Assembly: GCF_023630175.1 (NCBI RefSeq)
Contig: NZ_JALLIN010000012.1
Location: 62,001-126,000, forward strand
Source of the DNA: Streptomyces cellostaticus
Lineage (GTDB): Bacteria > Actinomycetota > Actinomycetes > Streptomycetales > Streptomycetaceae
DNA: 64,000 nucleotides
Direction: 5' to 3'
Shown here: positions 1 to 10,655 of the stretch, one piece after another
Layout of the letters: each line of letters starts with the position of its first letter
How positions within the stretch are numbered: the stretch's first letter is position 1
Position numbers and translations under genes: made by a program
Notes under the pieces: model-generated
The model's database searches: none
Seen by the model: only the letters and a program-made list of their open reading frames with translations
What the model was told of the DNA's origin: nothing

Positions 1-434
1 CGGCCATGGGGCGGCTGGCGGCGCGACTGCTGCGCGACGCCCTGGAGGTCGAGCGGGTGTTCGAAGACGCGCTGCCCCGGCTCGGGGACACGGACGGGCC
101 GCTGCTGCGCGCCGCGCGCTGGGTGCTCGAGCTGATACCCGGCCTGGCCCGGGACTGGGTCCAGACTCCGCCGGCCGCCACGACCATGGCCTACGTCGGC
201 AGTGTGGACGCCTTCGGGCGGCGGCTGCCGCTGCGTGCGGCGGCGATGCTGCTGCGGGTGCTCCGGGAGAGCGACGACCGGGCGGTTCCCGGTCTGGAGC
301 GGCTCGTCGCCTTCTGGTGCGAGGCCTACGCGGCGCGTTTCCGGGCCCGCTGGGTGCCGGTGGAGGACCAGGTGGAGCACCAGTCCCGGACGGTACTGGT
401 GGCGGCCCGGCTGACCCGGGACCGGGCGGGGTGA
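1..434 (+). CDS. Hypothetical protein, 5' end cut by window edge
   Basis: The reading frame is open at the left edge and runs to a TGA at 432-434, so this is probably the C-terminal part of a longer gene; an ATG at 6 is possible but no ribosome binding site can be judged. The visible 142 residues are helical, Arg/Ala/Leu-rich, with no signal peptide or membrane span and no motif I recognise. It converges with the FHA gene, with only an 83-bp gap between the stop codons. Coding is supported by continuous high third-position GC. Function unknown. Confidence 0.6.
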   Translation, partial: AMGRLAARLLRDALEVERVFEDALPRLGDTDGPLLRAARWVLELIPGLARDWVQTPPAATTMAYVGSVDAFGRRLPLRAAAMLLRVLRESDDRAVPGLERLVAFWCEAYAARFRARWVPVEDQVEHQSRTVLVAARLTRDRAG

Positions 435-517
435 GCCAGGGCCGGGACGCGGCCCGCGTTCCCCGCCCCCGGCACCCGAACGGCACCACGCGGGCGGGCG
501 GCGGTGCGCGGGTCCGC

Positions 518-1078
518 TCAGGTGTCCCGGTGCGCCGCGAGCCGGAAGGCGGCCCGGCCGAAGGCGACCTGGTCGCCCTCGCGGACCACGACGGCGCCGG
601 TGGTCCGGCGGCCGTTGACGGTGGTGCCGTTGGTGGAGCCGAGGTCCCTGAGGATCCACATGCCGCCCTGGTGGCGCAGTTCGGCGTGCACGCGGGAGAC
701 GCTGTCGTGGTTCAGGCGCAGCCCCATGGCGGGATCGCGGCCTATGCGCAGCGGGTGGCCGCCGGCCGGGTGCGGCAGCAGCAGCTTGGGCAGCCGCTCG
801 GCCTGCCAGGCCCGCCGCAACCGTACGGTGAAGCCGGATACGGCCCCCACGGTGCCGAACACCGCGCGCGAGAAGCGGTTCTCGCGGGGCAGGTCGGCGA
901 TGAGGGCGGCCAGTTCGTCCGCGCCGCGGGCGGCGAGCGCCAGTTCCATGCGGTGCACGAACGTGTCGTGCGAGAGCCGTCCCGCGGCGACGCCTTCCCG
1001 CAGCACCCGCAGCGCCTTGTCGCGCTCCGCGTCGGACAGCCGCGCGGGAAGCAGGGGGAACTCGAAGGACGACGTCAC
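518..1078 (-). CDS. DUF1707 and FHA domain protein
   Basis: A 186-aa cytoplasmic protein. Residues about 12-65 (LSDAERDKALRVLREG...RLSHDTFVHRM) match DUF1707, a short helical module common in actinobacteria. Residues about 105-180 form an FHA domain with the phosphothreonine-binding signature: RIGRDP, SRVHAEL and LGSTNGTTVNG. FHA domains bind phosphothreonine peptides made by Ser/Thr kinases, so a signalling adaptor role is inferred. I chose the GTG at 1078 because the conserved DUF1707 part begins 12 residues later and the upstream in-frame ATG at 1159 adds unconserved sequence. No good ribosome binding site precedes this GTG; a GACAAT hexamer lies just upstream, so the gene may be leaderless. 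It is divergent from treZ. Confidence 0.85.
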   Translation of the reverse strand: MTSSFEFPLLPARLSDAERDKALRVLREGVAAGRLSHDTFVHRMELALAARGADELAALIADLPRENRFSRAVFGTVGAVSGFTVRLRRAWQAERLPKLLLPHPAGGHPLRIGRDPAMGLRLNHDSVSRVHAELRHQGGMWILRDLGSTNGTTVNGRRTTGAVVVREGDQVAFGRAAFRLAAHRDT

Positions 1079-1254
1079 GCTGGTGATTGTCAGGGGTGTG
1101 AACCCCCGGTGTCCAGAATCGGGGGGAACGGTGCCGGGAGACGCGCAACGGCGCGACACCCGGCGGGAAAGCCCGGATTCGAAAGCGGATTGATCGCTTT
1201 CGCGGCACGATGGACGTGACTACATCACGGTGAGCAGACGAAGGGGAACCGTCC
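1079..1254. promoter_or_regulatory. Divergent intergenic region between the FHA gene and treZ
   Basis: A 176-bp gap that must hold promoters for both flanking genes. A strong purine-rich ribosome binding site for treZ (AAGGGGAA, 1241-1248) sits 6 nt before its GTG. On the minus strand a GACAAT hexamer near 1084-1089 could be a -10 element for the FHA gene. I see no convincing -35 box or operator. Confidence 0.4.
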
Positions 1255-3000
1255 GTGCAGTTCGAGGTGTGGGCACCGCAGGCAGACCGTGTGACGCTCC
1301 ATTGCGACGGCGTGGCAGGCGCGTTGGAGCGCGATCCGCAGCGGGCCGGCTGGTGGCGGGGAGAGGCCCCGGCACGGGACGGCTCGCGGTACGGGTTCGC
1401 GCTGGACGACGGTCCGGTGCTGCCGGACCCGCGCTCGCGCCGCCAGCCCGACGGCCCGGACGGCCTGAGCGCGGTCGTCGACCACGGGCGGTACGCGTGG
1501 CGTGCCGCGTGGGCGGGACGCGGGCTGCCCGGAGCGGTGCTCTACGAGCTGCACGTGGGCACGTTCACCCGCGAGGGCACCCTGGACGCGGCCGCGGCCC
1601 GGCTGGAGCACCTGGTCGAACTGGGCGTCAGCCATGTGGAGTTGATGCCGCTGTGCCCGTTCCCCGGTCGGCACGGCTGGGGGTACGAGGGGGTGTCGCC
1701 GTGGGCGGTGCACGAGCCCTACGGCGGGCCCGAGGCGCTGAAGCGGTTCGTGGACCGGGCGCACGAACTCCGTCTGGCCGTGGTCCTGGATGTCGTGCAC
1801 AACCACCTGGGCCCGTCGGGCAACCACCTGCCCCGGTTCGGGCCGTACTTCACCGACACGCACCACACGCCGTGGGGCTCGGCGGTCAACCTGGACGCGC
1901 CCGGCTCGGACGAGGTGCGCGCGTTCCTGGTGGGCAGCGCGCTGGCGTGGCTGCGGGACTACCGGCTCGACGGGCTGCGGCTGGACGCCGTGCACGCGCT
2001 GCACGACACGCGCGCCCGTCACTTCCTGGAGGAGCTGTCCGCCGCGGTCGACGGACTCGCGGGCGAACTGGGCCGCCCCCTCTCACTGATCGCCGAGTCG
2101 GATCTGAACGACCCGCGGTTCATCACCCCGCGGGCGGCGAACGGCCTCGGGCTGCACGCGCAGTGGAACGACGACTTCCACCACGCCGTGCACACCGCCC
2201 TCACCGGCGAGTCCCAGGCGTACTACGCCGACTTCGCGCGGGACCCCTTCGACGCGCTGGCCAAGACGCTCACCGGGGGCTACTTCCACGACGGGACGTA
2301 CTCGAGCTTCCGCGGGCGGGAGCACGGCCGGCCGCTGGACCGGGCCAGAGTGGCCGGGCACCGGCTGCTGGGCTACAGCCAGACCCATGACCAGGTCGGC
2401 AACCGGGCGCAGGGGGACCGGCTCGCCGCGCACCTCTCCCCCGGCCTGCTGGCCTGCGCGGCGGCCCTCACGCTGACCGCGCCCTTCACGCCGATGCTGT
2501 TCATGGGTGAGGAGTGGGCGGCGGGCACCCCCTGGCAGTTCTTCACCGACCACACGGACCCGGAGCTGGCCGACGCCGTGCGGCGGGGCAGGCGCCGGGA
2601 GTTCGCGCAGCACGGCTGGGCCGAGGAGGACGTTCCGGATCCGCAGGACCCGGCGACCCGGGACCGGTCCTGCCTCGACTGGTCGGAGCCGGAACGCGAG
2701 CCGCACGCGCGCGTGCTGGCCTGGTACCGGCGGCTGATCGCGCTGCGCCGGGAGCAGCCGGACCTGACCGACCCGGACCTCGCCGACACCAAGGTGGCCC
2801 ACGACGCCGAGGCCCGCTGGCTGGCGTTCCGGCGCGGCGACGTCCGGGTGGCGGTGAACCTGGGCAAGGAGCCGGCCGCGATCCCGCTGGGCACCGGCCG
2901 GGTGGAGGTCCTGGCCGCATGGGACCCGGTCCGGGCCCCCGGCCCGGACGGACTGCTGCAGGTGCCCGGGGAGTCGTGCGTGGTGCTGATCCAGCCCTGA
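1255..3000 (+). CDS. treZ: Malto-oligosyltrehalose trehalohydrolase
   Basis: TreZ (581 aa) releases trehalose from maltooligosyl-trehalose made by TreY, the second step of the glycogen/maltodextrin-to-trehalose route in the cytoplasm. The N-terminal about 90 residues (FEVWAPQADRVTLH...) are a CBM48-like domain; then comes a GH13 barrel with conserved region I (DVVHNHLG, about 178), region II with the nucleophile Asp (GLRLDAVHAL, about 240), region III with the acid Glu (IAESDLNDP, about 280) and region IV (THDQVGNR, about 378), followed by a C-terminal beta domain. Length is normal. GTG start is set by the AAGGGGAA ribosome binding site. No treY lies in the window, so the TreY partner must be elsewhere. 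Its TGA stop is the left terminus of a dispersed repeat. Confidence 0.96.
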   Translation: MQFEVWAPQADRVTLHCDGVAGALERDPQRAGWWRGEAPARDGSRYGFALDDGPVLPDPRSRRQPDGPDGLSAVVDHGRYAWRAAWAGRGLPGAVLYELHVGTFTREGTLDAAAARLEHLVELGVSHVELMPLCPFPGRHGWGYEGVSPWAVHEPYGGPEALKRFVDRAHELRLAVVLDVVHNHLGPSGNHLPRFGPYFTDTHHTPWGSAVNLDAPGSDEVRAFLVGSALAWLRDYRLDGLRLDAVHALHDTRARHFLEELSAAVDGLAGELGRPLSLIAESDLNDPRFITPRAANGLGLHAQWNDDFHHAVHTALTGESQAYYADFARDPFDALAKTLTGGYFHDGTYSSFRGREHGRPLDRARVAGHRLLGYSQTHDQVGNRAQGDRLAAHLSPGLLACAAALTLTAPFTPMLFMGEEWAAGTPWQFFTDHTDPELADAVRRGRRREFAQHGWAEEDVPDPQDPATRDRSCLDWSEPEREPHARVLAWYRRLIALRREQPDLTDPDLADTKVAHDAEARWLAFRRGDVRVAVNLGKEPAAIPLGTGRVEVLAAWDPVRAPGPDGLLQVPGESCVVLIQP

Positions 3001-3160
3001 CCGTCCCGTGGTCCCCGGTGGGTCGGCGCACGGCGTCGGATGCGGTGCGTCGCACGGCGGAGGGTCGTCCTCGTACGGGGCGTGTCCGGGCGATCCGCCG
3101 GCGCGGCGGGGTGCCGTGGCCGTCGTCGTGCGCCCGCCGGGGACTACGGGACAGCCCTCA
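2998..3160. repeat. Dispersed intergenic repeat, family 1, copy A
   Basis: An imperfect inverted-repeat element of about 163 bp filling the whole gap between the convergent treZ and phosphotransferase genes. Termini are TGACCGTCCCG on the left and, read from the other strand, TGAGGGCTGTCCCG on the right; each TGA is the actual stop codon of the flanking gene. The internal CGTACGGGGCGTGTCCGGGC segment is shared with copy C. It may act as a bidirectional terminator. Confidence 0.85.
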
Positions 3161-4099
3161 GGGGGTGTCGTCCTCCTTGAAGTCGGTCACCCGCTCCAGC
3201 AGGATCGGCTCCCAGGCGCGCCGCAGCCGGCTGCGCAGCAACGGCAGGGATCCGGGGGCGCGGCCCTCGATGCGGCCGGCGAGCTGCAGCACGGTGTCGC
3301 AGCGGGCGAGCCACAGGCCGCGCAGGCAGGGGCGGGGGCCGTACCCGGCGAGGGTGGCGGCGCGCACGGCGGCCGGGGAGCCGACGGCCGCGGCGAGTCC
3401 GGCGATGTCCTCGGCGGGGTCGCCGAGGGCCGCCTCGGTCCAGTCCAGGACACCGCGCACCCGGCCGTCGGCGCTGACCACCACATGCTCACCGTCGAGG
3501 CCGTGGTGGGTCAGCACGGCGGCGCCGTGCCGCGCGGCGAGCTGAGCGGCGCCGGACGCGGTGAGATGCAGCCGGGTGGCGTCGAACTCGTCGGCGGCGG
3601 CGAGCCGTTCGGCGGCCTGGACGGCCATGCGGCGCAGCGCGTCCAGGGAGCGGGGGGCGGTGTGCGGCACCCCGAGCGCCTCGGCCTGCCGCACCGGCAC
3701 CGCGAGCAGCCCGCCGAGCAGCCCGGCGATGTCGGCCTCGCCGACGGCGGAGACCTCGTGCTCGTCGGCGGTGCCGCCGGGCACCGCGGTGTCCAGGGTG
3801 TACGCGAGCCCGGGCGCCCAGTCGCCGTGGGCGACGCTGACCGGGACGGTGACGGGCAGGTGGGGGCGGACGAGGTCGCGCAGGCGCAGTTCCCGGCGGC
3901 GGCGCGCGGAGGCGTCGCGGTCGGGGGCGAGGCGCAGCACCTGCTCGGTGCCCACCCACCAGGTGTACTCGTGGCCCTCGCGGACGGGGCGGACGTCCGG
4001 TCCCGCGGCCCGGCCGGTGGCGTGGCCCGTGCTCTGCGGGTGCAGCGGGCGGACCAGTCGGCGGACGGTGTCCGCGGTGGGTGTCGGTGCCTGGGTCAT
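3158..4099 (-). CDS. APH-type phosphotransferase family protein
   Basis: A 313-aa protein with the aminoglycoside phosphotransferase / choline-kinase-like fold. The N-lobe contains EYTWWVGTEQVLRLAPDRDAS (ATP-binding strand and lysine/arginine region). The catalytic-loop region reads LTHHGLDGEHVVV, followed by GVLDWTEAALGDPAEDIAGL, equivalent to the family's HGDLHPGNVLV and GVIDW.....GDPAYDLA motifs. The catalytic Asp position is altered (HHGLDGEH rather than HGDLH), so the spacing is one residue different and activity is uncertain. Substrate cannot be read from the sequence; such proteins in Streptomyces are often fructosamine-kinase- or homoserine-kinase-like. The ATG at 4099 has a weak ribosome binding site. 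It lies 53 nt downstream of the start-proximal end of nothing else and upstream of no obvious operon partner. Confidence 0.75.
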   Translation of the reverse strand: MTQAPTPTADTVRRLVRPLHPQSTGHATGRAAGPDVRPVREGHEYTWWVGTEQVLRLAPDRDASARRRRELRLRDLVRPHLPVTVPVSVAHGDWAPGLAYTLDTAVPGGTADEHEVSAVGEADIAGLLGGLLAVPVRQAEALGVPHTAPRSLDALRRMAVQAAERLAAADEFDATRLHLTASGAAQLAARHGAAVLTHHGLDGEHVVVSADGRVRGVLDWTEAALGDPAEDIAGLAAAVGSPAAVRAATLAGYGPRPCLRGLWLARCDTVLQLAGRIEGRAPGSLPLLRSRLRRAWEPILLERVTDFKEDDTP

Positions 4100-4152
4100 G
4101 GGTCGCGCGCAGCCGTTCCGATCCGTGGTCGAAGGTGTGTCTCCCGGTCCCC

Positions 4153-5280
4153 TCAGTCCACCACGACCATCTCACGGGTGGTGTTGTTGAGGCGGCGGCC
4201 GCCGTCCCCCGTCACGGTGACGATGTCCTCGATGCGCACGCCGAAGCGGCCGGGCAGATAGACGCCGGGTTCCACCGAGAAGCACATGCCGGGCACCATG
4301 GGCTGCTCCTCGCCCTCGATCATGTACGGCGGCTCGTGCGTGGTGACGCCGATGCCGTGCCCGGTGCGGTGGATGAAGTACTCGCCGTATCCGGCGTCGG
4401 TGATGACCGCGCGGGCGGCGCGGTCGACCTCCTGGCAGGCGACGCCCGGCCGGACGGCCCGGAAGCCCGCCTCCTGGGCGGCCCGGACGACGTCGTGGAC
4501 CCGGCGCTCCTCCTCGGTCGGCTCACCGACGTGCACCGTGCGCGTGGTGTCCGAGCCGTAGCCGTCCTTGAGGCCGCCGAAGTCGAGGACGACCATGTCG
4601 CCGGGCCGGATGACGCGGTCGCCGACCTCGTGGTGCGGGTTGGCGCCGTTGGGGCCGGAGCCGACGATGGTGAAGTCGACCTGGGAGTGCCCGAAGCGGC
4701 GCAGCAGGTCGGCGAGGTCGTGGCCGACGTCGGACTCGCGGCGGCCCGCGAAGGGCACCTTCCGGATCTCCTCGAACGTCTGGTCGGCGGCGGCTCCGGC
4801 GGCCGCCAGGAGTTCCAGTTCGGCGGCGTCCTTGACGCCGCGCAGCATGGGCAGGGCGTCGGTGAGGGCGGCGTAGGAGGTGCCGGGCAGGGCACGCTGG
4901 AGTCCCAGCAGGTGCATCGCCCAGGTGTTGTCGCTGATTCCGAGGCGTCCTCGCTCGTCGAGAAGGCCGGCGGTGACGGCGTAGGGGTCCTTGGCGTCGG
5001 TCCAGTCACGCAGGGTGAGTACCGATGCGGCGGGCGACCGTTCGGCGTCCGGGGCCTCCAGGGTGGGGACGACGAGCACGGGGTCCTGTCCGGGCGCCAG
5101 GACCAGCACGGTGAGGCGCTCGGTGACGGCGGTGGGCGTGTAGCCGGTCAGCCAGACCATGTCCGGTCCCGGTGCCACGAGCAGTCCGGCGAGACCGGCG
5201 TCGGCCGCGGAGCGCGCGGCACGCTCCATGCGGGCCCGGTAGTCGTCGGCGGTGAAGGGCGCGGGCGTGCTGCCGGTCAT
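4153..5280 (-). CDS. M24 family metallopeptidase (Xaa-Pro peptidase)
   Basis: A 375-aa two-domain peptidase of the creatinase/prolidase type. Residues about 1-140 are the creatinase N domain; the rest is the pita-bread catalytic domain. The five dimetal ligands are visible: Asp in VVLDFGG, Asp in SDTTRTVHVG, His in TGHGIGVTTHEPPYM, Glu in SVEPGVYLPG and Glu in VRIEDIV. It should remove N-terminal residues before proline or cleave Xaa-Pro dipeptides in the cytoplasm. GGAGG seven nt before the ATG fixes the start. Upstream is a palindromic GAAGCGCTTC and a hairpin (separate entries). Confidence 0.93.
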   Translation of the reverse strand: MTGSTPAPFTADDYRARMERAARSAADAGLAGLLVAPGPDMVWLTGYTPTAVTERLTVLVLAPGQDPVLVVPTLEAPDAERSPAASVLTLRDWTDAKDPYAVTAGLLDERGRLGISDNTWAMHLLGLQRALPGTSYAALTDALPMLRGVKDAAELELLAAAGAAADQTFEEIRKVPFAGRRESDVGHDLADLLRRFGHSQVDFTIVGSGPNGANPHHEVGDRVIRPGDMVVLDFGGLKDGYGSDTTRTVHVGEPTEEERRVHDVVRAAQEAGFRAVRPGVACQEVDRAARAVITDAGYGEYFIHRTGHGIGVTTHEPPYMIEGEEQPMVPGMCFSVEPGVYLPGRFGVRIEDIVTVTGDGGRRLNNTTREMVVVD

Positions 5281-5313
5281 CCGGGGCCTCCGAGCGCGGT
5301 CGAGTGACGGAGT

Positions 5314-5323
5314 GAAGCGCTTC
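5314..5323. promoter_or_regulatory. Palindrome GAAGCGCTTC upstream of the M24 peptidase gene
   Basis: A perfect 10-bp palindrome about 34 nt upstream of the peptidase start, with the GCGCT core seen in LacI-family operators. It is followed by an 8-bp stem with a 4-nt loop (CCGGGCAG, 5323-5330, paired with 5335-5342). Operator function is inferred only from its symmetry and position. Confidence 0.3.
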
Positions 5324-5554
5324 CGGGCAGCATCCTGCCCGGCCGGGCCCGGCGGCGCGAGCCGATGCCGAAGTCCCGCGCGGCGCGGTCGGCGGGTGCG
5401 GGGCGCGGCCCGGGACCGTCATGGGCCCCGGGAGGGGGCTGACCGGCGGCTTCCGTGCGCCCCTGCCGGGCGACGCGACCCGGGCAGGGCACCACGAAGC
5501 CCGCGGGACGCCACGAAGAGGGCGCCCCGACGCCGGCAGGGCGGCAGTGCCCGG

Positions 5555-6145
5555 TCAGGTCACGACGCCCGGGACGACGGTGAGCTGCTGGTAGCCGCCG
5601 CCGCTGTGGCGGACGGTGACGGTCACCGTGGCGCCGGGCCTGGCACCGGCCACGGCGCGGGCCAGGCCCGCGGCGGTGTCCACACGGGCGGAGCCGAACC
5701 GCAGGAGGACGTCGCCACGGACCAGGCCCGCCGTGTAGCCGGGGCCGGGCACGTGGACACCGGTCACGAGCGCGCCCGCGTTCCGGGCGTCCACGGCCTC
5801 CACGCCCAGCGTCGCACCGGTGGTCCCGGGGGCGGCGGGTCCCGGGAGGGCCGTGGGCGCGGTCCCGGCGCCGGAGACGGGGAGCGTCGCGGCCGGGTGG
5901 CCCCGCTGCGGGGCCTGCCCGCGCACCTCGGCCGACCGGCTCATGCCGATCACGGTGGCGCCCACCGCGCCGACACCCACCCCGCAGAGCAGTACGACGG
6001 TGCCGCTCAGCACGAGCAGCAGGGTCCTGGGCCGCCGGCCGCGCCGTTCCGCGGCGGGCGGCCTGCCGCCGGTGGGTCCCGCCGCGGTCTCCTCGCGTCG
6101 GTCCCGGCCGGGCATCGGCTTGGGCCGCAACGCTGTCTGTTCCAA
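5555..6145 (-). CDS. Membrane-anchored PDZ domain protein
   Basis: A 196-aa protein: an Arg/Pro-rich cytoplasmic N-terminus (about 1-38), one transmembrane segment (TLLLVLSGTVVLLCGVGVGA, about 41-62), a Pro/Ala-rich linker, then an extracytoplasmic PDZ domain (about 110-190, including AGLVRGDVLLRFGSARVD and the VTVTVRHSGG strand). This is the layout of the PDZ part of HtrA proteases but there is no protease domain, so it probably binds peptides or assists a partner protease. Translation starts at TTG 6145: GGAGGAG lies 6 nt upstream and the conserved frame begins there. A 274-bp gap separates it from the M24 gene downstream. Confidence 0.85.
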   Translation of the reverse strand: MEQTALRPKPMPGRDRREETAAGPTGGRPPAAERRGRRPRTLLLVLSGTVVLLCGVGVGAVGATVIGMSRSAEVRGQAPQRGHPAATLPVSGAGTAPTALPGPAAPGTTGATLGVEAVDARNAGALVTGVHVPGPGYTAGLVRGDVLLRFGSARVDTAAGLARAVAGARPGATVTVTVRHSGGGYQQLTVVPGVVT

Positions 6146-6298
6146 GGTTCGCTCCTCCGGATGGTGCCTACCCGGGAAACCGGGCCGTGACGAGACACGA
6201 ACGAGTGAGACTGGCCGGCGGCTGGCACCGGGTCGCCGCGGGGGCGGTGCCCGGACGCCGGAACCGCGTGAGCCGTGGGCCGTCCGGTCCGCCGGACG

Positions 6299-6342
6299 CC
6301 GGCCGTGCGACGCGGACCGTCCGGGGCGCGTCGCACGGCCGG
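6299..6342 (-). terminator. 16-bp perfect hairpin downstream of geoA
   Basis: CCGGCCGTGCGACGCG (6299-6314) is perfectly complementary to 6327-6342, with a 12-nt loop. It lies 5 nt beyond the geosmin synthase stop and upstream of the PDZ gene, so it most likely terminates the minus-strand geoA transcript. No U-tract follows, as is usual in Streptomyces. Confidence 0.75.
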
Positions 6343-6346
6343 TCCG

Positions 6347-8715
<2,369 letters not shown>

Positions 8716-8803
8716 GTACCGGAGGTGCTCCGGCGGCGCGACAACGCGGGGAGGCGCCGTAGCGGTCGTCGCGCGCCCGCCGGGGATCACGGGACAGCCC
8801 TCA
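8716..8803. repeat. Dispersed intergenic repeat, family 1, copy B (right half)
   Basis: Matches the right half of copies A and C: ...ACGCGGGGAGGCGCCGT, then CGCGCCCGCCGGGGATCACGG and the terminus. Read on the minus strand the terminus is TGAGGGCTGTCCCG, where TGA is the stop codon of the ARMT1-like gene. The left half is absent or diverged beyond recognition. Confidence 0.75.
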
Positions 8804-9985
8804 CCTTGACGTATTCACCTGGATGAGCGCGTGGGTGCCGGCGGTGCGCCACCGCTGTCCCTCGGCGGCGACCAGCGCCGCCTCGGTGGTGGCGGAGAGA
8901 CCGGTGATCACATCGGACTTGAGGGTGCGCAGGGCGGCGACCGGGCTGGGGAAACCGGCGGTCACCTCCTGGAAGGACGTGGTCGGCGGCCACCGCCGGT
9001 CGCCCACCAGACGCCGGTAGTTGAGGTCGCCCTTGACGACGGTCAGGGTCGCCGGGGCGAACTCGGCCCGCAGGTCGTCCGGCAGGTCGGCGTACGGCAG
9101 CGGGGCGCTGGAGAACGGGTGGGCGCGCACCGTGACCCGCCCGTCGGCCATGGCCGCCCAGAGCAGCCGCCCGTACTCCCCCGCCGCACCGGGCGCCGCG
9201 ACGAGCCGGCGCAGGGCGTCGACCACGTCGGCGGTGGTGGCGTCGGAGACGTAGTACGGGTACGGCTTGACGTGCAGCACCGCCCGGCCGATCCGCCCCG
9301 CGTCGAGGAGGTGGGCGATCAGCAGCAGATCGGGGACCAGTTCGCGGCCCGCGTTGTCGGCTACCAGGCAGAGCGTGCCGGCGCCGGAGGGCGGCAGCAG
9401 CGACCACAGGGTCTCGCTGTCGTCCGCGACCAGGGCGGCCACCGGTCCGGCGTCCCCTGCGTCCCCGGCGGCGAGACGGAATCCCAGGTCGGCGCGGTTG
9501 CCCCAGAGCGAGCCGTGCAGCAGGGCATGGGCCCGGTCCGGTTCCGGGCGGTCGCGGAGCGCGTCCAGCGCGGCCAGTTCCGCGTCGGTCTCCGGGGCGT
9601 CGAGTTCGGCGCGCTTGAAGGGGCGGAAGGGATCGACGCCGCGCCAGGCGCCGGGGCCGAAGTAGCCGACGGCTTCGAGCAGCAGGCGGTAGAAGTAGCT
9701 CTCGGACCACAGCCACGGCACGTCGAACCAGGACCGGCCCACGTGGTCGTCCAGACCCCAGGCACGCCACCGCTCGATGTCGACGGCGTCCTCGGGCAGC
9801 GGCCCGAGGACGCCGTCGCCGCAGCTCTCCAGCAGTTCGTCCAGCGCCCGGTGCTGCCCGGGACCGTAGGGGAAGGCGTCCCGTACCCGTCCGATGATCG
9901 CGGGGTGCCGCTCCGCCAGCACGGCGTGCGGGAACGAGCCGGGTTCGTTCGCGAGGAGCACGGAGGCGGCGGGGGGCTGTGGCAT
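8801..9985 (-). CDS. ARMT1-like damage-control phosphatase family protein
   Basis: A 394-aa protein of the DUF89/ARMT1-like family, metal-dependent phosphatases thought to hydrolyse damaged phosphometabolites. Visible signatures are WSESYFYR (about 93-100), the GNRADL loop (about 162-167), the metal-binding VADNAGRELVPDL (Asp210, Asn211) and VVKGDLNYRRLVGD (about 320). I start at the ATG at 9985: a TACGGT -10-like hexamer ends 7 nt upstream, suggesting a leaderless message, and the alternative GTG at 9994 would lie inside that hexamer. It is 22 nt downstream of cprB on the same strand. Its stop codon TGA is the end of repeat copy B. Confidence 0.85.
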   Translation of the reverse strand: MPQPPAASVLLANEPGSFPHAVLAERHPAIIGRVRDAFPYGPGQHRALDELLESCGDGVLGPLPEDAVDIERWRAWGLDDHVGRSWFDVPWLWSESYFYRLLLEAVGYFGPGAWRGVDPFRPFKRAELDAPETDAELAALDALRDRPEPDRAHALLHGSLWGNRADLGFRLAAGDAGDAGPVAALVADDSETLWSLLPPSGAGTLCLVADNAGRELVPDLLLIAHLLDAGRIGRAVLHVKPYPYYVSDATTADVVDALRRLVAAPGAAGEYGRLLWAAMADGRVTVRAHPFSSAPLPYADLPDDLRAEFAPATLTVVKGDLNYRRLVGDRRWPPTTSFQEVTAGFPSPVAALRTLKSDVITGLSATTEAALVAAEGQRWRTAGTHALIQVNTSR

Positions 9986-10007
9986 GCCCGCCACCGTACC
10001 GCGCCGG

Positions 10008-10655
10008 TCAGCCGGTTCTGATCTCCCGCTCGAGCTGCGTGGCGAGAGTGAGGTAGCGGGGGCGGCGGTGCACCGGCACCACGCCCCGGATCATGAGGTG
10101 CCACATCTCGGCCACGCGCCGGGGCAGCCGTCCGACCGGTTCGAGCGACCGGCCGGCGACCCGGGTGCCGATGAAGAAGCAGACGAGGGAGTGCGCGACG
10201 ACACCCACGTCCGTATCGGGGTGCAGATCGGCCTCCCGGACGGCACCGGTGAACTTGCGGCCGGCGAACTCCACCCACTCCGTGAACGGATGCCGCATCG
10301 GCGGCCGTACGGGGACGTCCGTGGTGGCGAGGCGCAGCCCGGCGCGCGGCACCGGGTCCTCGACGGCGAGCCGGGCGACGGTGAAGGTGGCGCGCATCAG
10401 GGACTCCAGCGAGGAGCAGCCGCGGCGCTCGACGTCGTCGACCACCTTCCGCGCGGCCCTGGACTGGAGGTCGAGGATGGCGTGGGCGAGGTCCTCCTTG
10501 GCGGCGAAGTGGAAGTACAGCGCACCCTTGGTGACCTTCGCATGCCCGACGATGTCACTCAGACTGGTGCATTCGTAGCCCTGCCGGTCGAACAGGTCGG
10601 CGGCGGCCGTGATGATCGTCGCCCGGGTCTGCTCCGCCCGTAACTGCCTCGCCAT
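10008..10655 (-). CDS. cprB: ArpA/ScbR-type TetR regulator, CprB orthologue
   Basis: A 215-aa TetR-family DNA-binding protein. The first about 75 residues (MARQLRAEQTRATII.AAADLFDRQGYE, ...VTKGALYFHFAAKEDLAHAIL) are nearly those I remember for S. coelicolor CprB and related gamma-butyrolactone receptors; the helix-turn-helix is at about 28-50. The C-terminal ligand domain has the family's TEWVEF and VAHSLVCFFIGTRV segments. No afsA/scbA butenolide synthase lies nearby, so it is an orphan receptor, expected to repress development or antibiotic genes and itself. A half-conserved autoregulatory element lies upstream. Start ATG 10655; the upstream GGAGGGG supports it. Confidence 0.93.
   Translation of the reverse strand: MARQLRAEQTRATIITAAADLFDRQGYECTSLSDIVGHAKVTKGALYFHFAAKEDLAHAILDLQSRAARKVVDDVERRGCSSLESLMRATFTVARLAVEDPVPRAGLRLATTDVPVRPPMRHPFTEWVEFAGRKFTGAVREADLHPDTDVGVVAHSLVCFFIGTRVAGRSLEPVGRLPRRVAEMWHLMIRGVVPVHRRPRYLTLATQLEREIRTG

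Noticed and set aside
3008..4261. A 417-codon plus-strand open frame across the repeat and the phosphotransferase gene.
   Set aside because: It starts inside repeat copy A and runs antisense through a gene with APH-type motifs; its composition is that of a shadow frame.
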